From NCBI RefSeq assembly GCF_963675165.1, contig NC_087380.1:3525803-3589802 (forward strand): a stretch of 64,000 nt of DNA, given 5' to 3'. The notes beneath the pieces are model-generated. The model was not told the origin of the DNA. It saw nothing but the letters and a program-made list of their open reading frames with translations, and did not search any database. How positions within the stretch are numbered: the stretch's first letter is position 1; every line of letters starts with the position of its first letter. Position numbers and translations under genes: made by a program. This DNA comes from Halichondria panicea. Its lineage: Eukaryota; Porifera; Demospongiae; Suberitida; Halichondriidae. Shown here piece by piece: positions 33,801 to 58,920 of this stretch.

Positions 33801-35661
33801 AGAGCTTCCAGAGAGGCTCAATACTGTATTGGATGTGCCTGTTCAGGTGGCATGACAAAAATTCTGTGTTCACAGTGCATCAAGAGACAGTAGAACCCTG
33901 ACGTCACTGGCCAGGATAGTAACCAGTTGAATCTAGAGCCATGTCCACTCAATAGTTTTAGTACAGGTGGTTCTATAACATCGACCCCTATATATATAAT
34001 TATATAGGAAGAAGGACACGAGTGTCACTGGGGCATCCCCTTTCAATGAGTTTGTACGCATCAGCTATAAGAGGAGTACGACGGGGGTTGGAGGGGAAAG
34101 GCTCGATTGCTCCTGTATAAAAATTAGTATGAACTTTATTTAATTCATCATTCCACTATACATTTGTAACTCACAGTAATGGTCCACACAACCGCTGTGC
34201 CATGCAGTGCTGTATGTCATACCTTCAAGGCTTGATCCAGGTACCAAGGAATGGGCTATAGTTTATAGTGTACAAGGGAATTATTGATTTATATCGCCGC
34301 TCATCTTGACCCAGGCCCAGCCACTTGTAGACAGTCTGAGCATAGTATATACAAGAGATCTATGACCAGAGTCTAAGGGTAGACTCTACCAGCTAGGTGT
34401 ATATCTGGCAATCAATGGTCCAATGGTCCTATCAAGTGCTTGTATAATTGTGTAGTCAATCAAAGGGTATAGAAGAAACTTGAGAACCTAGATCTGTTCT
34501 TTCACAAGAGTGATGCTCCTTCTTCCTTCGAACAAGACTGCTCACACTCTATAATCCCTGACAAAATAAACTTGCAAAAAAGCTAAAGAATATACGTATC
34601 ACACGGAGTTCTATGTGATTACGGTGACTTTACGAAGTAAGTACGCTTACATACACTATATGCATTAGTGTTTCTATTCGCTCCACCTTCGCTCGTTTTG
34701 AGCGAATACCTGAACAAGGTGGAGCAAATACAGCAACCAGACCATGCTCATATACACGCCCAGATACAATCAATACCAGGCCGAGGAGGCGACCTAGTGT
34801 TATTTTAGAGACAAATCGGTCTGGGAACGAGGCTATATAATTATGCATGCATACTATCACCTGCTGTTCCACCATCAGCTACAAAGATGTCTCCTCTGAT
34901 AAGGTTGCCAACACTCACTGGTCGTTTAATGTACCCAATACCAATGGAATAGCCTTGCCCTCTTTCAACATCTTCTAGCCTCTCTTCTAGAAATCCATAC
35001 GCTGCAGATATCATAATTATATACATTGTCAATATACTAAAATTTTAATAGTGCATTACCGACACAGTCGATACATTCTTCCAGTAGGTTGTAGGAGAGT
35101 CCAGGCGTGTTGAGACAGCATTCCCTGACTTGAGCAGCAGCTGACCCAGTCGCAGTTAGGGGAATGGTGTCTCCTCTGCACGCATTCTCACTAGCCTCGC
35201 TATAGCAACCGGTGATGGCAGTGGGACCTATAGTATTAAAATATTAGCTTGTATAAGTGATAGTCTAAAACTTGAAATCCACATGATGTGTGCTAAGATA
35301 GTAGGTAGCCTGGGTAAATACTCACAAACTAAACATATTCCTGTAGAGTCAGTGTAAGCCACTCCACCGCCAGTAGCACAACACTCAACACTGCTCTGAT
35401 GAGCTTGGCTGGGATCAAACGGATCAGTACAGTTAGGAGCAGCCGAGCAAATCACATTGCCTGTATGTACAAAGGACAGTGCTAAGTAAAAAAAATGTGG
35501 TGAAAATTTGTAAGTCTTACCAGAGCACAGTTGGCAGACATCGGCTCCTAGTGTACTAAAGGACAAGAATCCATCATCACAGCACTCAGGACCTGAACCT
35601 CGGACAACAGCTGTCCCACAACAACCAAATTCTGCATTATTGAAACATTCAGCTGGATTTC
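30254..35661 (-). CDS. Cys-rich / Calx-beta exons, possibly the 5' part of gene B
   Basis: Exons in transcript order: 35661-35521, 35460-35326, 35227-35060, 35001-34861, 33065-32862, 32675-32460, 32397-32170, 30394-30254. All eight are phase 1-1 with GT/AG borders, so they join in any combination. They encode three Cys-rich CC-motif modules, a small conserved module (GYSIGIGYIKRPVSVGN), Calx-beta material and a further CC module. Gene B begins with a phase-1 acceptor on the same strand with no other gene between, only transposons. A single gene is therefore possible: an extracellular Calx-beta receptor kinase. It is equally possible that this is an independent secreted or adhesive protein. 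I found no start codon exon to the right of 35661. Confidence 0.72.
30830..30881. repeat. (CAGA)n microsatellite
   Basis: About twelve CAGA units between an upstream GCATGCAGACAGAC-like start and an A-rich end. Confidence 0.9.
31186..31579 (+). pseudogene. Decayed pogo-like transposase N-terminal fragment
   Basis: One frame reads KKRGFYSKFTPEQQAAMNGN then EAAVRHFKMGIDNLS, a helix-turn-helix-like DNA-binding start with missing residues. The frame then changes (WKDKYRAEISRKRRAAW) and changes again before KKRGRPLMLGE and IREGGGVITT. The AT-hook-like KRGRP followed by a second HTH start resembles pogo/CENP-B-type transposases common in sponges; the family call rests on my memory of such proteins. 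At least two frame breaks and no catalytic domain. It lies in the intron between 32170 and 30394 on the opposite strand. Confidence 0.55.
32170..33065 (-). CDS. Calx-beta domain exons
   Basis: Exon 33065-32862 ends FNVVVIDNDG. Exon 32675-32460 opens VVIFQLAENDF. Exon 32397-32170 reads DVFVQVPIFNDGIEEAIEEV then FVIDLTLNSS and ends CRINDDDG. The NDG-x2-E-x3-E-x-F-x3-L core and the I-x-DDDG end are the Calx-beta pattern seen in sodium-calcium exchangers, integrin beta-4 and sponge adhesion proteins. DNDG/DDDG ends are likely calcium ligands. Confidence 0.8.
33066..34860. other. Intron of the Calx-beta gene, no exon seen
   Basis: Contains a family C MITE fragment at 34783-34835 and a partial one at 33523-33550. 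The remainder shows no splice-bounded open segment that I can support. Confidence 0.45.
34861..35661 (-). CDS. Cys-rich CC-motif modules, unknown family
   Basis: The modules share a pattern with a CC pair followed by a short stretch and a C-x2-C end: GSGPECCDDGFLSF to VCQLCSG, SVECCATGGGVAYTD to CLVC, VRECCLNTPGLSYN to CIDCV. The last exon (35001-34861) lacks cysteines and reads GFLEERLEDVERGQGYSIGI. I do not recognise a named domain. The reuse of the same pattern at 30394-30254 shows a repeated module. Confidence 0.65.
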
Positions 35662-35739
35662 CTGTTCAAAAAAATATTATAGTCAGTGCATGATGATAAT
35701 ATTGCTCATAAATTATACTATAATACTATAATTACGTTC

Positions 35740-36060
35740 AGGAGTTCAATGATAGCAAGTTCTATGTTTTCTTGGATCAATTTGTGAATTTATAAAATAA
35801 TGCTTTGTTCTCAAGTTATGGCTAGTTTTACTTGCTTTAAAGGCCATTGCAGTCTCTTCATACTCGTGTGTAAGCAAAATCTGATAAGCTATTCTACGCA
35901 TATGAGTTAGCTCTGCACTAGAAGCTAGTTAAAAGCGAGAAAAGAGATGCAAAGCTGCAAGCTTGCAGCCATTATAATCATATGGACTCTGAACTTTCAG
36001 TCCAGCTCGATTTCACCGAGGCATAACTACCCTTGAGTACGAAGTTCTACGAACCCACCC
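35740..36060. repeat. Dispersed repeat shared with 24100-24470 and 28180-28560
   Basis: Shared blocks include TTGTTCTCAAGTTATGGCTA, CATTGCAGTCTCTTCA and TTAGCTCTGCACTAGAA. Non-coding. Confidence 0.6.
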
Positions 36061-36677
36061 TATAGACATGCAGTCATGGTACAACTATTACCACGAAGCC
36101 ATACACTTATTGTAATAACAGTGCATGGCAGGATGTCATAGATCAACAGGTGCTGGGGAAACCACATGCACTACTATATATATCCCACGAGAACCGTACT
36201 ATAGATTCCCAGAGTGAAGCCATGCTCATAGCAATGGCATGCATGTTAGCATGCAAATTAATTGCACTCGAGGTCGTGCAATGAACGCATGCTTATATAA
36301 CTGACAAGGGAAATTTGGCGATTTGGCGAATTTCACTGAATCGCCAATAGCGGTGGATACACAAGCATATCACCAGAGATGCTAAATTTTAGCCAATTTG
36401 TTCAAAATATAGCTTATTCGCCATTTTATTGACCACAAAATTAATGGTTTAGAACTATACGGTAAACTTCCTATAAAAGCACACAATAAGTTATTGCATC
36501 TGTCTTGGCTGGGACTTTCCCAGATTTAACACCCCTGTCCATTGTCCCAAAGGAAACTGCTATTCACCTCATACATCCTGGATTCAAGGTTTCTGCTTCT
36601 GAGCTGGGTTACAACACTATAGCTTAGCAAGTCTGGAAAAGCTTGGAACTTACTGCTAGCGAATCTATAGAAACAGC

Positions 36678-36874
36678 TACCGTATTACTAAATGTTTTGC
36701 GAGCATCAAACAAACATATGCGAACTTTGCGAGGGTTGATCAATTCGCAACAATAAATCGCAAAACTATTACTAGTAAATACACACAATCCATGCCAGTT
36801 AGATCGCAAAGGGTCAACTTTTCTGCTGATTTGACTCATAGCTCATTCGCAAAGGTTTTCACCGCAAGTAATAC
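36678..36874. mobile_element. MITE family B, second copy
   Basis: Starts TACCGTATTACTAAATGTTT, with TTGCGAGCATCAAAC and ATTCGCAAAGGTTTTCACCG, the reverse arrangement of the copy at 1670-1870. Confidence 0.7.
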
Positions 36875-38119
36875 AAAAGAGAACTTAGCTAGCTATAGCT
36901 CGATCAATTCAATAAGTGGGCGGGGGCTCAGTGCTTGTGCCATAATTATTGTTATGAGCATGTGCAGTGACTCCGCACATGCAGTGAAGCTACATTGACA
37001 GTTGCATGCATGGGTATCCGATAAACAAATAAGACATGGAAGAAGATCGAATTATTGTGCACTGAAAATCAGAGGTGCAATGGTAATTATGTGCTTCAAT
37101 TTGCCAAAAATTCGCATTCTGGTGTGGCCAGTCGCTTGGGGGCTAACGCCCCCATGTTTTGAAATTTGGCTGGGGAAGAAGTTGGCACATAATTATATGA
37201 ATTAATAAATTTAAGTATTAGCAATAATCAAATAATAGGACCTGATATGACTGCTTATTGGCCACTTGGCCACGTCACCTGCTTGCTATAATACCACAAT
37301 CAAATGTTTACTAATGAGCGATTGCTTTTATAATTATGTGCATGAGAGAGGGTGGTGCAATTCCACCACAGCAATCACGCCCGAAGGCAGATAAATGTAG
37401 ACGATATGGTAAGTACTAAAGAAACAACAACTCTTGGATAACTTTCTTTACCTCTGATTCTTGCAACAAGTAGAGTCAGAGAAATGGCTAGATCTAGCAG
37501 GTACAATACAGACCTATGCAAGGCAAATGGTACATTGTTAAAAGATTTTATCTTGCTCACCTCATTTCTTGCTTGTACATGACTTGTAATAGTAATTAGA
37601 TCTAATGAGCAGTAGACTCTATAGTATGGCGGGTATTTTTCTTGGCCAGACCGTCAACCCCCACGAAAACCACGACGGATATCGCTTCTACACCGGTGTC
37701 AGAGAATGAATGACTCCCCGGTGGGAGTGAACCCCCGGTCATTCCTGCCTAAGGTGTGGGGACTCCCCCAGGAGTGAATGACTCCCTACGCACATGCTTG
37801 TTTGTTCCGGCCAATGTGACCTGTTTCTATCTAATAAACAATTTAGTATATAGAATAAAGAGCCAGGATAAAGAGCAAGGTTAATAGCAAGGTAGTAGAA
37901 GTAGTAGACAGCTTGTGACAGCTGGAATGTAGACCTATGCATGTGAACGAAGAGCAAGGTTGCAAGGTTGCAAGGTTAATATGGGAAAGAACTGGAGCCA
38001 AGTGCTGAGCTGCAAATCGCCCAAATGTACAACTGTACAATGGGTTGTTACTGTCTGTGGCCTCTATTCAGCAGCAGAACATGCAGTGGCAGCAACAACT
38101 GTGGTTTATTTGCTATTGC
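36875..38119. other. Repeat-rich gap, no gene supported
   Basis: Two similar minus-strand segments (about 37452-37515 and 37860-37935, both beginning CATAGGTCT) could be read as hydrophobic leader-like exons but lack an in-frame ATG in one and a donor in the other. GAATGACTCCC repeats lie at 37705-37790. Confidence 0.35.
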
Positions 38120-38891
38120 CAGGGGCGGATCCAGGGGTGATTTTGAGGGGCTGAAGCCCCCCCCTTTTGAAAAAACTACCCATGTATTGCTAGTCTGAGG
38201 TTACAACAATTTTGCCACCAACCTTGTTACTTATGCATCTGCATGTAGACTCACTGACTTAAGAGATGCTAGACAATAGCCAAGTCTAGCTACTAAGAGT
38301 ATAAAGGATGTAGGCTAGCTAGCTGGACATGCATACTATACTGTACTAGCTAGTAGCTAGCTAGCTAGCTAGCTAGAACGTCAACTATTGCTGTTGCTGA
38401 GTCAGCTCCTTGTGCAATGTTTTGTAGCCTCGATCATATCCCAGGCCTCTTTTCCTAGGCCTTGTGAAGGAGGCTATTGTGCATGCTGTTGAGCTGCAAC
38501 ATGGAGCAGATCTCAGACTTTTTCAGCTAGTTGCAAGGAAGCAGCCTTATCTCCTCTCACTCTCAGTGCAGTCTGGGTAGGCATTGTGATTCTTTCATGT
38601 ACCAAGAGTGCATGAATGTAGATGTAACATCTACAGTATATACATCCTTTTGTTGATCAGAACGAGTTTTTTGTATTAACTTTTTCATATTCAGTATTCA
38701 CTTATTAATATGACAGTTCAAAGGTAAAAGTGTGAGCAAATTGTAAAAAGCAAAAAATTTCGCCTCCGGCAAGGCGGGAGGGGGATACTCCCCCTCCCAT
38801 ACCCACCCCCTGGGTGGCTCTGTCACCCTCGTACGGGGCTTCGCCCCTTTCTACTAGCCCCCCCCCTTTCATTTTCCTGGATCCGCCCCTG
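38120..38891. mobile_element. MITE with TIR CAGGGGCGGATCCAGG
   Basis: CAGGGGCGGATCCAGGGGTG and CCTGGATCCGCCCCTG are inverted ends, with ATTGC directly repeated outside. Interior is non-coding with GGGGCTGAAGCCCCCC-type GC runs near each end. A solo end of the same family is at about 29562-29578. Confidence 0.85.
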
Positions 38892-38900
38892 ATTGCCGCT

Positions 38901-39280
38901 GCAGTGGAGTAGGAACAGTAAAAGGTTGGAGGGCCCAAGTGGCACTCCCTGCGCTGGAAATTTTAAGACAGGAAGCTACACCCTCATTATGACATCATAA
39001 TTAGCTGTGACCTAGCTACAAGCTTATTATACCTCTGAACAAAAACTAAAGTCTATAATAATATACAGCAGAATTGCTAAAACACGTTACTGTAAAACAA
39101 GAGTATAATTATTATCATTTAGAAGCGTCCAAAAAAAGTGGTTCTTCATTTTCTGCTTACAACGTGCTTTATCCTTGTCAATTGGTTGGTTAAAACACCT
39201 ATCCAACTCAGGAAGGGTGGGCTGATTCAATGTTGGGGGGGGCACTGGCCCCCTGGCCCCCCCTGTTCCTACTCCACTGC
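38901..39280. mobile_element. MITE with TIR GCAGTGGAGTAGGAACAG
   Basis: The inverted end CTGTTCCTACTCCACTGC closes it at 39280. It abuts the element at 38120-38891 with only about 9 bp between. Confidence 0.85.
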
Positions 39281-41344
39281 GCTACATACCACGAATTGCA
39301 AGGAACAATTTGGATCACATCATCCTAAATGCAAAATGAGGCACCACCTTGTACGTTGTTTTGAAATGAGAAACTGAAAAAGATTTTCGAAGTCAAAAGA
39401 ACTGCAAGAGACCAGAGATATTTTCCAGCATTGTGATTACTATAATTATACTGCCCTTGTCTCCACCCTGACTCCTACGATGAAATGATACAGTGTGATA
39501 CGTGCAATCATTATAATATCTCCACTCAGTTAGAGGTCTATAGCTAGTTGTAGATCTAAGTACAAGTTTTCCAGTATCCAGTGCAACTGTGCTTTATAGA
39601 TAGTGAATAACCATTATTCAAGCTCTATTTACCGTTGCAACTATCTTCTTCATTGAATTTAGGTAAGTTTAATCTTGTATTGTACACATTTATCCCTTTT
39701 TCTCGGAAATGATTAATGTTTAGGTCGTATACTTCAATATGCTTGTTGGTAAATCATGTGGTATCACCCCAAGCCAAAGAAAATTAGTCATACATCAGCT
39801 GGTAGAATTTAGTGCTAGAATTAAAGAGCACCACTAAAGATCCCTTTTTTGGGAATACGCTAAGCGTTACAGAAATTTTAATTTTAGGCATACATTCCCT
39901 TATGATTGGTGATCACCCCAAGAGCATTAGTTTTGGATCAGGTGGATGTATAGCTTTTGTGTGCATGAATGTGTAGTCACCTATTTTTACCTCATAATTG
40001 TTATTGGCCCGGTAGTAGATTGTGGTGAAGGGCCTGTAGGCCCGAGATATTTAACTACTACAAATGCTGTTTCATCTATATTTTATATAGCAATACCTCG
40101 CAAGCCAAAACTTACTGAGTACGCTGAAGAAAAGAAGACAGAAGAATACCCCTCCTCTCTACACCCCTACACGTCACCGCCCTCGTAAATGTTATCGGCT
40201 GTTCCGGCTATATATACACCCTTGTATACCTCACCAGCTTCTCTCCATCTAAGACTGTCTGATTAGAGTGCTAAACTAATCATAATTATAGCTGTATAAT
40301 AATCATTTTTATCGTGTAAGTTTTTGTTAATGTTGTTCGGTTTGATCCCACTCGTTTTACACTTAGAAAGCAACTGGCAGTGCTGTGGAGTGTTTTTGCT
40401 GTCTCCAAGTGTATGTAATTATACTTAATGAATTGGAAATTGAAATGTACGCTCACCAGCCTAGTATATATATATAGTACAATTGATTCATCAAAAGTGA
40501 AAACAATAAATTATTATTAAGAAAGTTACATGGTGTATTATGTATCTTGTCGTATGAATGATCATGGTTATTGCCTCAAACTAGTGGACTTCTTGATGGT
40601 TTTCTTTTTCATTTAATTAAGTTGGCAGCAAAAGAGAAGCCTCTGACAGTCACAAATATATTCACAATTTCAGGGAACTAAGCATCCTCTGATGATTTTA
40701 TATCTACTGTGAAACAAGTATCCAATACCACTAGCTCTGCACATTCTCCTTACTATTACCATGTACCACCAATGCACTGTTGTGTTGATTGTGTCTCTTT
40801 CCCTCTTCTTTCACCGCTTATCATTTTGAGGCAAGAAAAGAAGACAAGAAAGCGAGGCACGGATGTTTTCCGAGGCCCACTTCCGTTTCCAATCCCTCTC
40901 TCCTACATCTATGGTAGGAGTGACCGGGAGTCATTATTTAGGGGAGTCACTCACGCCTATGACACCGGTAGATATATCCCAGGGTTAAGATCACGCGGGA
41001 GTTTCCATCTTTATGATATTTCATCCCCCACCGGACTCGGGAGTGTGTGCCCTTCTATCGGAATAGGATTGAGAACAAGAGCTCCCATGCTGCAGATGAA
41101 GTCCAGGTGTTTGAGAGACAAGTAGATGCTATAATGGACTGAACTGAGCTTATAAGTAATGCAGATAATTATGCAACAGATGAGATGACTAGATCTTAGT
41201 CTCATCGCCGGCCGGGCCAGACGTTTCATCCTGGAGGTATTATTATGGTAACTATACTACATATGGCAGCAGTCATTTTGTCTGTTTGCATTGATAAGTG
41301 GTTATAAAACCACATAAACACTTATCAGCTACTTATAATGCAAA
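39281..41344. other. Gene-poor stretch, repeats only
   Basis: An open frame at 40709-41125 contains GGGAGTCAC/GTGACCGGGAGTC-type repeat sequence also seen at 37700-37790, so I do not count it as a gene. No splice-bounded exon recognised. Confidence 0.45.
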
Positions 41345-41690
41345 ATCAATGTCAGTCCGATCCCCACTACCCCCCCCGGGCCCTATGAGGCATATAGTGG
41401 GGACCTAGTTGTGTTTTGGGGTTTTGATTCAGCAAGTAATCCCGAGGTGCGGGATAGGGTGCATGGGGAATCAGTATATACAAACTCACAACAGTAATAT
41501 CCAGAAAAGTATAGCACATGCACACGTGTAGTCAAATCCCGGGGTTATTAAGTGGGGATTTGATTTCAATCAAGCCCCCAGGGATGGGATCAGTTGATAT
41601 TGATGCAAATCAAATCCCCACTAAACCCCAACATACCCCGCATGGGGGGTACTATAGTGGGGACTGCATGACATTGATATAGGTGCATAA
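41345..41690. mobile_element. Small TIR element with GTCCCCACTATAGT ends
   Basis: ATCAATGTCAGTCCGATCCC at the left pairs with GTGGGGACTGCATGACATTG at the right. The interior repeats GTGGGGATTTG and CCCCGGG motifs. Imperfect TIR of about 28 bp. Confidence 0.6.
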
Positions 41691-42189
41691 TAGAGGGCCT
41701 CTATATTTGTGGCGCGTAGTACGGTGAAATTGGCCAGACCCTATTTTGGGGTCTGGCTTCCACGAGACTACTATCACTCTTGCAAATTCTATAGATGTAC
41801 TTTTACCTTAATATTAACTTTACATGCATGCTAGTATAGTGTGCAATTACCATCATTGAATAGAAAAACTCAAGACTTTGGTTTTGGTTGATCTACAATA
41901 TTCGTTTTCTGTGCAGATTTTGGCACAACGATAGTGATACCATGCACTGAATTACATGTATACCGTATAGTGGGTATTTTCGTGGGGTAAAAAATTCGTT
42001 CAACTCGAAAACCGTGATTTTTGTGAGAAAATTTTCATGGAAGTCAGCTTGCCTACGAAAATTACCCGCTCTATATATATATGGTACTCAAAAAGTCTGG
42101 TCTCTTTCACATGCAGTAATGGCTTTGGGTATAAACTGGGCCACACCCACCAGAACTTGCAGAGCTCACGCCAGCATGTAGGCCTTTCC

Positions 42190-42255
42190 TAGTCTCACAA
42201 GCCAGACGTTTAATCCTGGAGGTAATGATTTTTGGGTCTGGCTTTCACAAGACTA
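42190..42255. mobile_element. Miniature palindromic element, 66 bp
   Basis: TAGTCTCACAAGCCAGAC and GTCTGGCTTTCACAAGACTA are inverted ends of a 66-bp unit. Related pieces are at about 41196-41228 and 41741-41775. Confidence 0.6.
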
Positions 42256-42785
42256 TAGGCCTTAATTTCCAATAGAGATCCTGAGCAACCTAAAATCTAA
42301 TATATGCAGTAACATGATGAGAGCTGCATGGTCTTTCATTCCATCCTGTCGACTGTGGCACATATTCCTTAGTATTCTGTCAATTCAATTCGGAGGACTA
42401 CCTAGCAGAAGTCTTGTAACAATTGCATGCATGGAGGAAGTTGAATATGGAAGTATAGCTGAAGTGCAATTTCATGGAAAAATCAGTTGAGCACTTTGGT
42501 CATCAAGTTGAATTACGAAGGCTCCAGCAACCCCTGAAAATGTTCAAGAGCTATATACAATCATTATTTTCTCAGGATAATGGAAAATTTGATCAAAACC
42601 TCTTAAGCTTCCTCCACTCTCTGCTGAAAGACAAGCAAAAGTGGGAATAGGCAAGGAATGTATGTACTCAAGCTTTCCAAATTAACTGGTCTCTGCGAGT
42701 GTACCGACACACTAGATCTACATGTATATACCCCAAACTACCGATAATGACATGCAGCCGCAAGCTAAAAAGCAGTTGTTTTTGT

Positions 42786-42866
42786 ACACATATACCCTGA
42801 TGGCAGTGAGAGACCTATCTCGTTTGTGTCTCACACTTTAACCCCCAGTGAACAAAACTATACGGT
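42786..42866 (+). pseudogene. Ty3/gypsy RNase H fragment, N-terminal part
   Basis: YPDGSERPISFVSHTLTPSE matches the conserved start of the gypsy RNase H domain. No long frame surrounds it. Confidence 0.75.
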
Positions 42867-43129
42867 GCATGGAGGCTATTCTCAGCATGCAGGCTGTATA
42901 GCTAGCTATATACTGGTATATACCTCCCTCCATGCAGTGGTGCAGAGTGAGCTCCTCAGCCACGATTACCAAGAGTTGAGCAAACTACAGGAGTTATGTC
43001 TGATTTGCTGTTAGACTCTATAGTCAACTGGCCCTGGTAACGATTATATTTGAGAAACATTAAACAAGCTTGCTGAATCAGGATTTGATTGACTGCATGC
43101 AATCAGGGGTAATCGGAGCATTACAATGC

Positions 43130-43283
43130 ATGCATGGGCTTGAATGAGAGTTTCATAGGAACATGCAGACCGAATAGTAATGCCCGTGCAGCGTTGCAGG
43201 CGTTCTACAGCTGGAGAGGGGACTCCTTCTTTGTGTCGAGAATTATATACCGCCAAGATCTTGTGGTCGGTAATGAGGGTGAG
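43130..43283 (-). pseudogene. Ty3/gypsy RNase H fragment, C-terminal part, opposite strand
   Basis: LTLITDHKILAVYNSRHKEG then VPSPAVERLQRC is the DHK...RLQRW end of the same domain as 42786-42866, but on minus. The two pieces look like one element broken by an inversion. Confidence 0.75.
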
Positions 43284-43665
43284 TATATTTGACTCAGATA
43301 ATCACCAAACTTTGATGTAGATTTATAGATTTAAGTGCAGTATATATACACACTACACACAGTACAAACATCGTAGAAACATTTAATTTAAGTGCTTAAA
43401 TATCAAGAGTTGGTGGTTTTGAATTGAATTTGCAGAAATTTACCTGTAGCATCATGCATGCATGTAGACATCACACTTAATTCTGCAACAGTTACTTCAA
43501 AATCACCAACTCTTTGAAATTTTATACTGTTTAAGCATGAGAAGACGTCAAATTCTGTCTGAACGTCATGCGCATGCGTTCCAAACCCAAATTAAATCTT
43601 GGAAAATCCGGCCACGTGCATGGCCCAAAAATCATTGCATGCAATGTAAAAAGTTTATAAAATTG

Positions 43666-43750
43666 GCCGTGGGAGGAAACACCAAAAGGCGTTGAAACAA
43701 GAAAATTAATCCGCCGAAAAGCATGACTCCAGTTCGTTACAACGTCATTT
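43666..43750. repeat. Diverged single arm of the 11705-12259 family
   Basis: CATGACTCCAGTTCGTTACA and AACGTCAT end match the arm of the element at 11705, with a less conserved inner part. The rest of 42256-44249 beyond the listed pieces shows nothing firm. Confidence 0.55.
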
Positions 43751-44224
43751 ACATGTATACTTTTGTTGGGTATTTTCCGTATCATAATTTATAGGAGTGT
43801 TCAATTCCCCGTATATATATACATGTAACATGCACATGAAACTTGGAGGACAATTTGTGGTCCATAATTGAAAGTGCATTTGTGCAAGCTATATAATTGA
43901 GTTTTGTGATGATGTTCCCTAATACAGTCATGATATTCTCCCTAATATGTTGCACAGTCCATGCAAGTGTATCCATGCAAGTGTTGACATATGCTAACAA
44001 TATTCATGAATGCAGACCAAGATTAAAGCTGGCAAATTTTCAACACTATAATTATAGCTGTGCATCTATACTGCTCAGTTTACAAAACATGTATGGAAGT
44101 ATTTCTAAAAAGCTACACACATGGCATGTAAGATACGATAACAATAAGCGTGATTGTCTATAGATCTAACATGTTTGTTGACTCTGCATGATAGTGCATT
44201 TTCAGTGACACATCTTTTAACTAG

Positions 44225-57480
<13,256 letters not shown>

Positions 57481-57732
57481 TGTTATGTGAAGGAGGCTGT
57501 TGCTGATTCACTGGACACTAAGGTCGATCTTAAACATGATAGTGATGTTAAAGAGGACCTCGGTAATCTAGTGGACTCTAAGGAGGACGGCAGGATTGAC
57601 ATGATTGAGGACACGACAATAACGCTCATTGATGAAGATACTAGCAATTTTGTTGGTGAAAAAACAATGGGCAAAACATATCTTCCACTGGCAATTAATG
57701 TTGCAGACGGTGGAAAGGGCCGGGATTATTAA
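57481..57732 (+). other. In-frame acidic extension after the gene C stop
   Basis: The same frame stays open for 83 codons past the TAA, beginning KEAVADSLDTKVDLKHDSDV and ending ADGGKGRDY. Asp/Glu-rich composition looks like a receptor tail rather than 3' UTR. It may be joined by readthrough or by removal of a 33-base in-frame GT-AG segment (57460-57492), or it may be former coding sequence. Confidence 0.5.
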
Positions 57733-57805
57733 TTGTGTGTGTGACTGACTTAAAAAAAAGAGTGCGTTTAGTGTAATTGTATGCTAGATATGTAATTGAT
57801 ACATA

Positions 57806-57811
57806 ATTAAA
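57806..57811 (+). promoter_or_regulatory. Candidate polyadenylation signal of gene C
   Basis: ATTAAA about 75 bases after the second stop at 57732. Confidence 0.35.
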
Positions 57812-58047
57812 GACAGTTTAAAAATGCATTGGTATACCTTCAAGACTGATTTAATCGTATCATTGCATGGTTAATTGGCGCTTAATTTGGCCGTATATAG
57901 CTACATGGCAGCGAGTGACATGCAGTGTGTTTGTGTGACTTTTTTATCATTCCAGTTTGGGTCCTTCAAGCTAAGGATGCATACTTTGTAATGAGCTTGC
58001 TCTCCCACTACCCCCAGAGGGGTGGTTTTTTTTATTAAATCATGTCG

Positions 58048-58117
58048 CTTTATTGTTTCCACGCTTTTTGGTACTTCCCCTGACCAATCCTAGCAATTCT
58101 TCATATGTGTTTTTGGG
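58048..58117. repeat. Fragment of the 11705-12259 inverted-repeat family
   Basis: TTCCACGCTTTTTGGTACTT then GACCAATCCTAGCAATT. Single arm only. Confidence 0.6.
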
Positions 58118-58311
58118 AATTTTTACAGTAAGAGTTGAGAGTAAAATTTAATATCTTTCAACTCTTTACCTGCTTATGATAAAAATATAGACTATAGTGT
58201 ATACTGTGTTAGAATAGAGATTAAAATGAAAGCACATAACAGCATTTAGTTTTTTACTGGACCCCCTACATGCATCTAATAATAGTGAAAAACTGATAAA
58301 GCAAACTACTG

Positions 58312-58430
58312 TTCTATGGTTCCTACTGTTCTATGGTTCCAAGTGTTTCAAGGTTCCTACTGTTCCATATGGTTCCTACTGGTACCAGCGTTCCATTGTT
58401 CTCTTCGTTCCACTGTTCCCTTACTTTCTT
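58312..58430. repeat. GTTCCTACTGTTC minisatellite
   Basis: Six or more diverged units of TGGTTCCTACTGTTC-like sequence, ending in CGTTCCACTGTTCCC. Confidence 0.75.
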
Positions 58431-58920
58431 TAAACAGTACAGGAGTCACGGAATGCTTGGAACAGAAGAAAGGGAGTAGCTTTGCATGTAATGTGCCTAT
58501 ATATATAGGTTATAATGTAGTCTACAGATGCATGACATGCGGTTTCAATCCTTTTCTCTTCTTAACATAATAGTTATCGTATTTTTTCAGAGGAATATCC
58601 ATCCCTGAATGAGAGTGGACGTTCAATGTAATTGCATACCCAAACGTCTCTACTTTACTTATATGAACAATTAATTGCTTCCTGCACTGTTCATTTATAT
58701 TGCATCATAGTCCTCAGACCTTACTTTTTTCTGCTTGGCAGTTGCAATACTTTCTAGATCTAGATCTTATACTGGGAAAATTTCACTATAGATAGAAGCA
58801 GGAGTGCATGTGTTAGAAAGTACTGAAAACTAACAAAGCGGAGCTAGAAGACTGTACGTAGATCTATCTCCTCTCTATCGTCTACGTTATCAACATAGCC
58901 ACTACTCTACGAGCACACTT

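Noticed and set aside
30254-35661. Calling the Calx-beta gene a sponge aggregation factor
   Set aside because: No Wreath or VWD domain seen, and the domain is shared with many other proteins.
37452-37935. Two leader-like hydrophobic segments that might be first exons of the Calx-beta gene
   Set aside because: One lacks an in-frame ATG, the other a donor; similarity between them suggests a repeat.
40709-41125. 138-codon plus-strand frame
   Set aside because: It contains repeat sequence found elsewhere in the window and has no recognisable domain.
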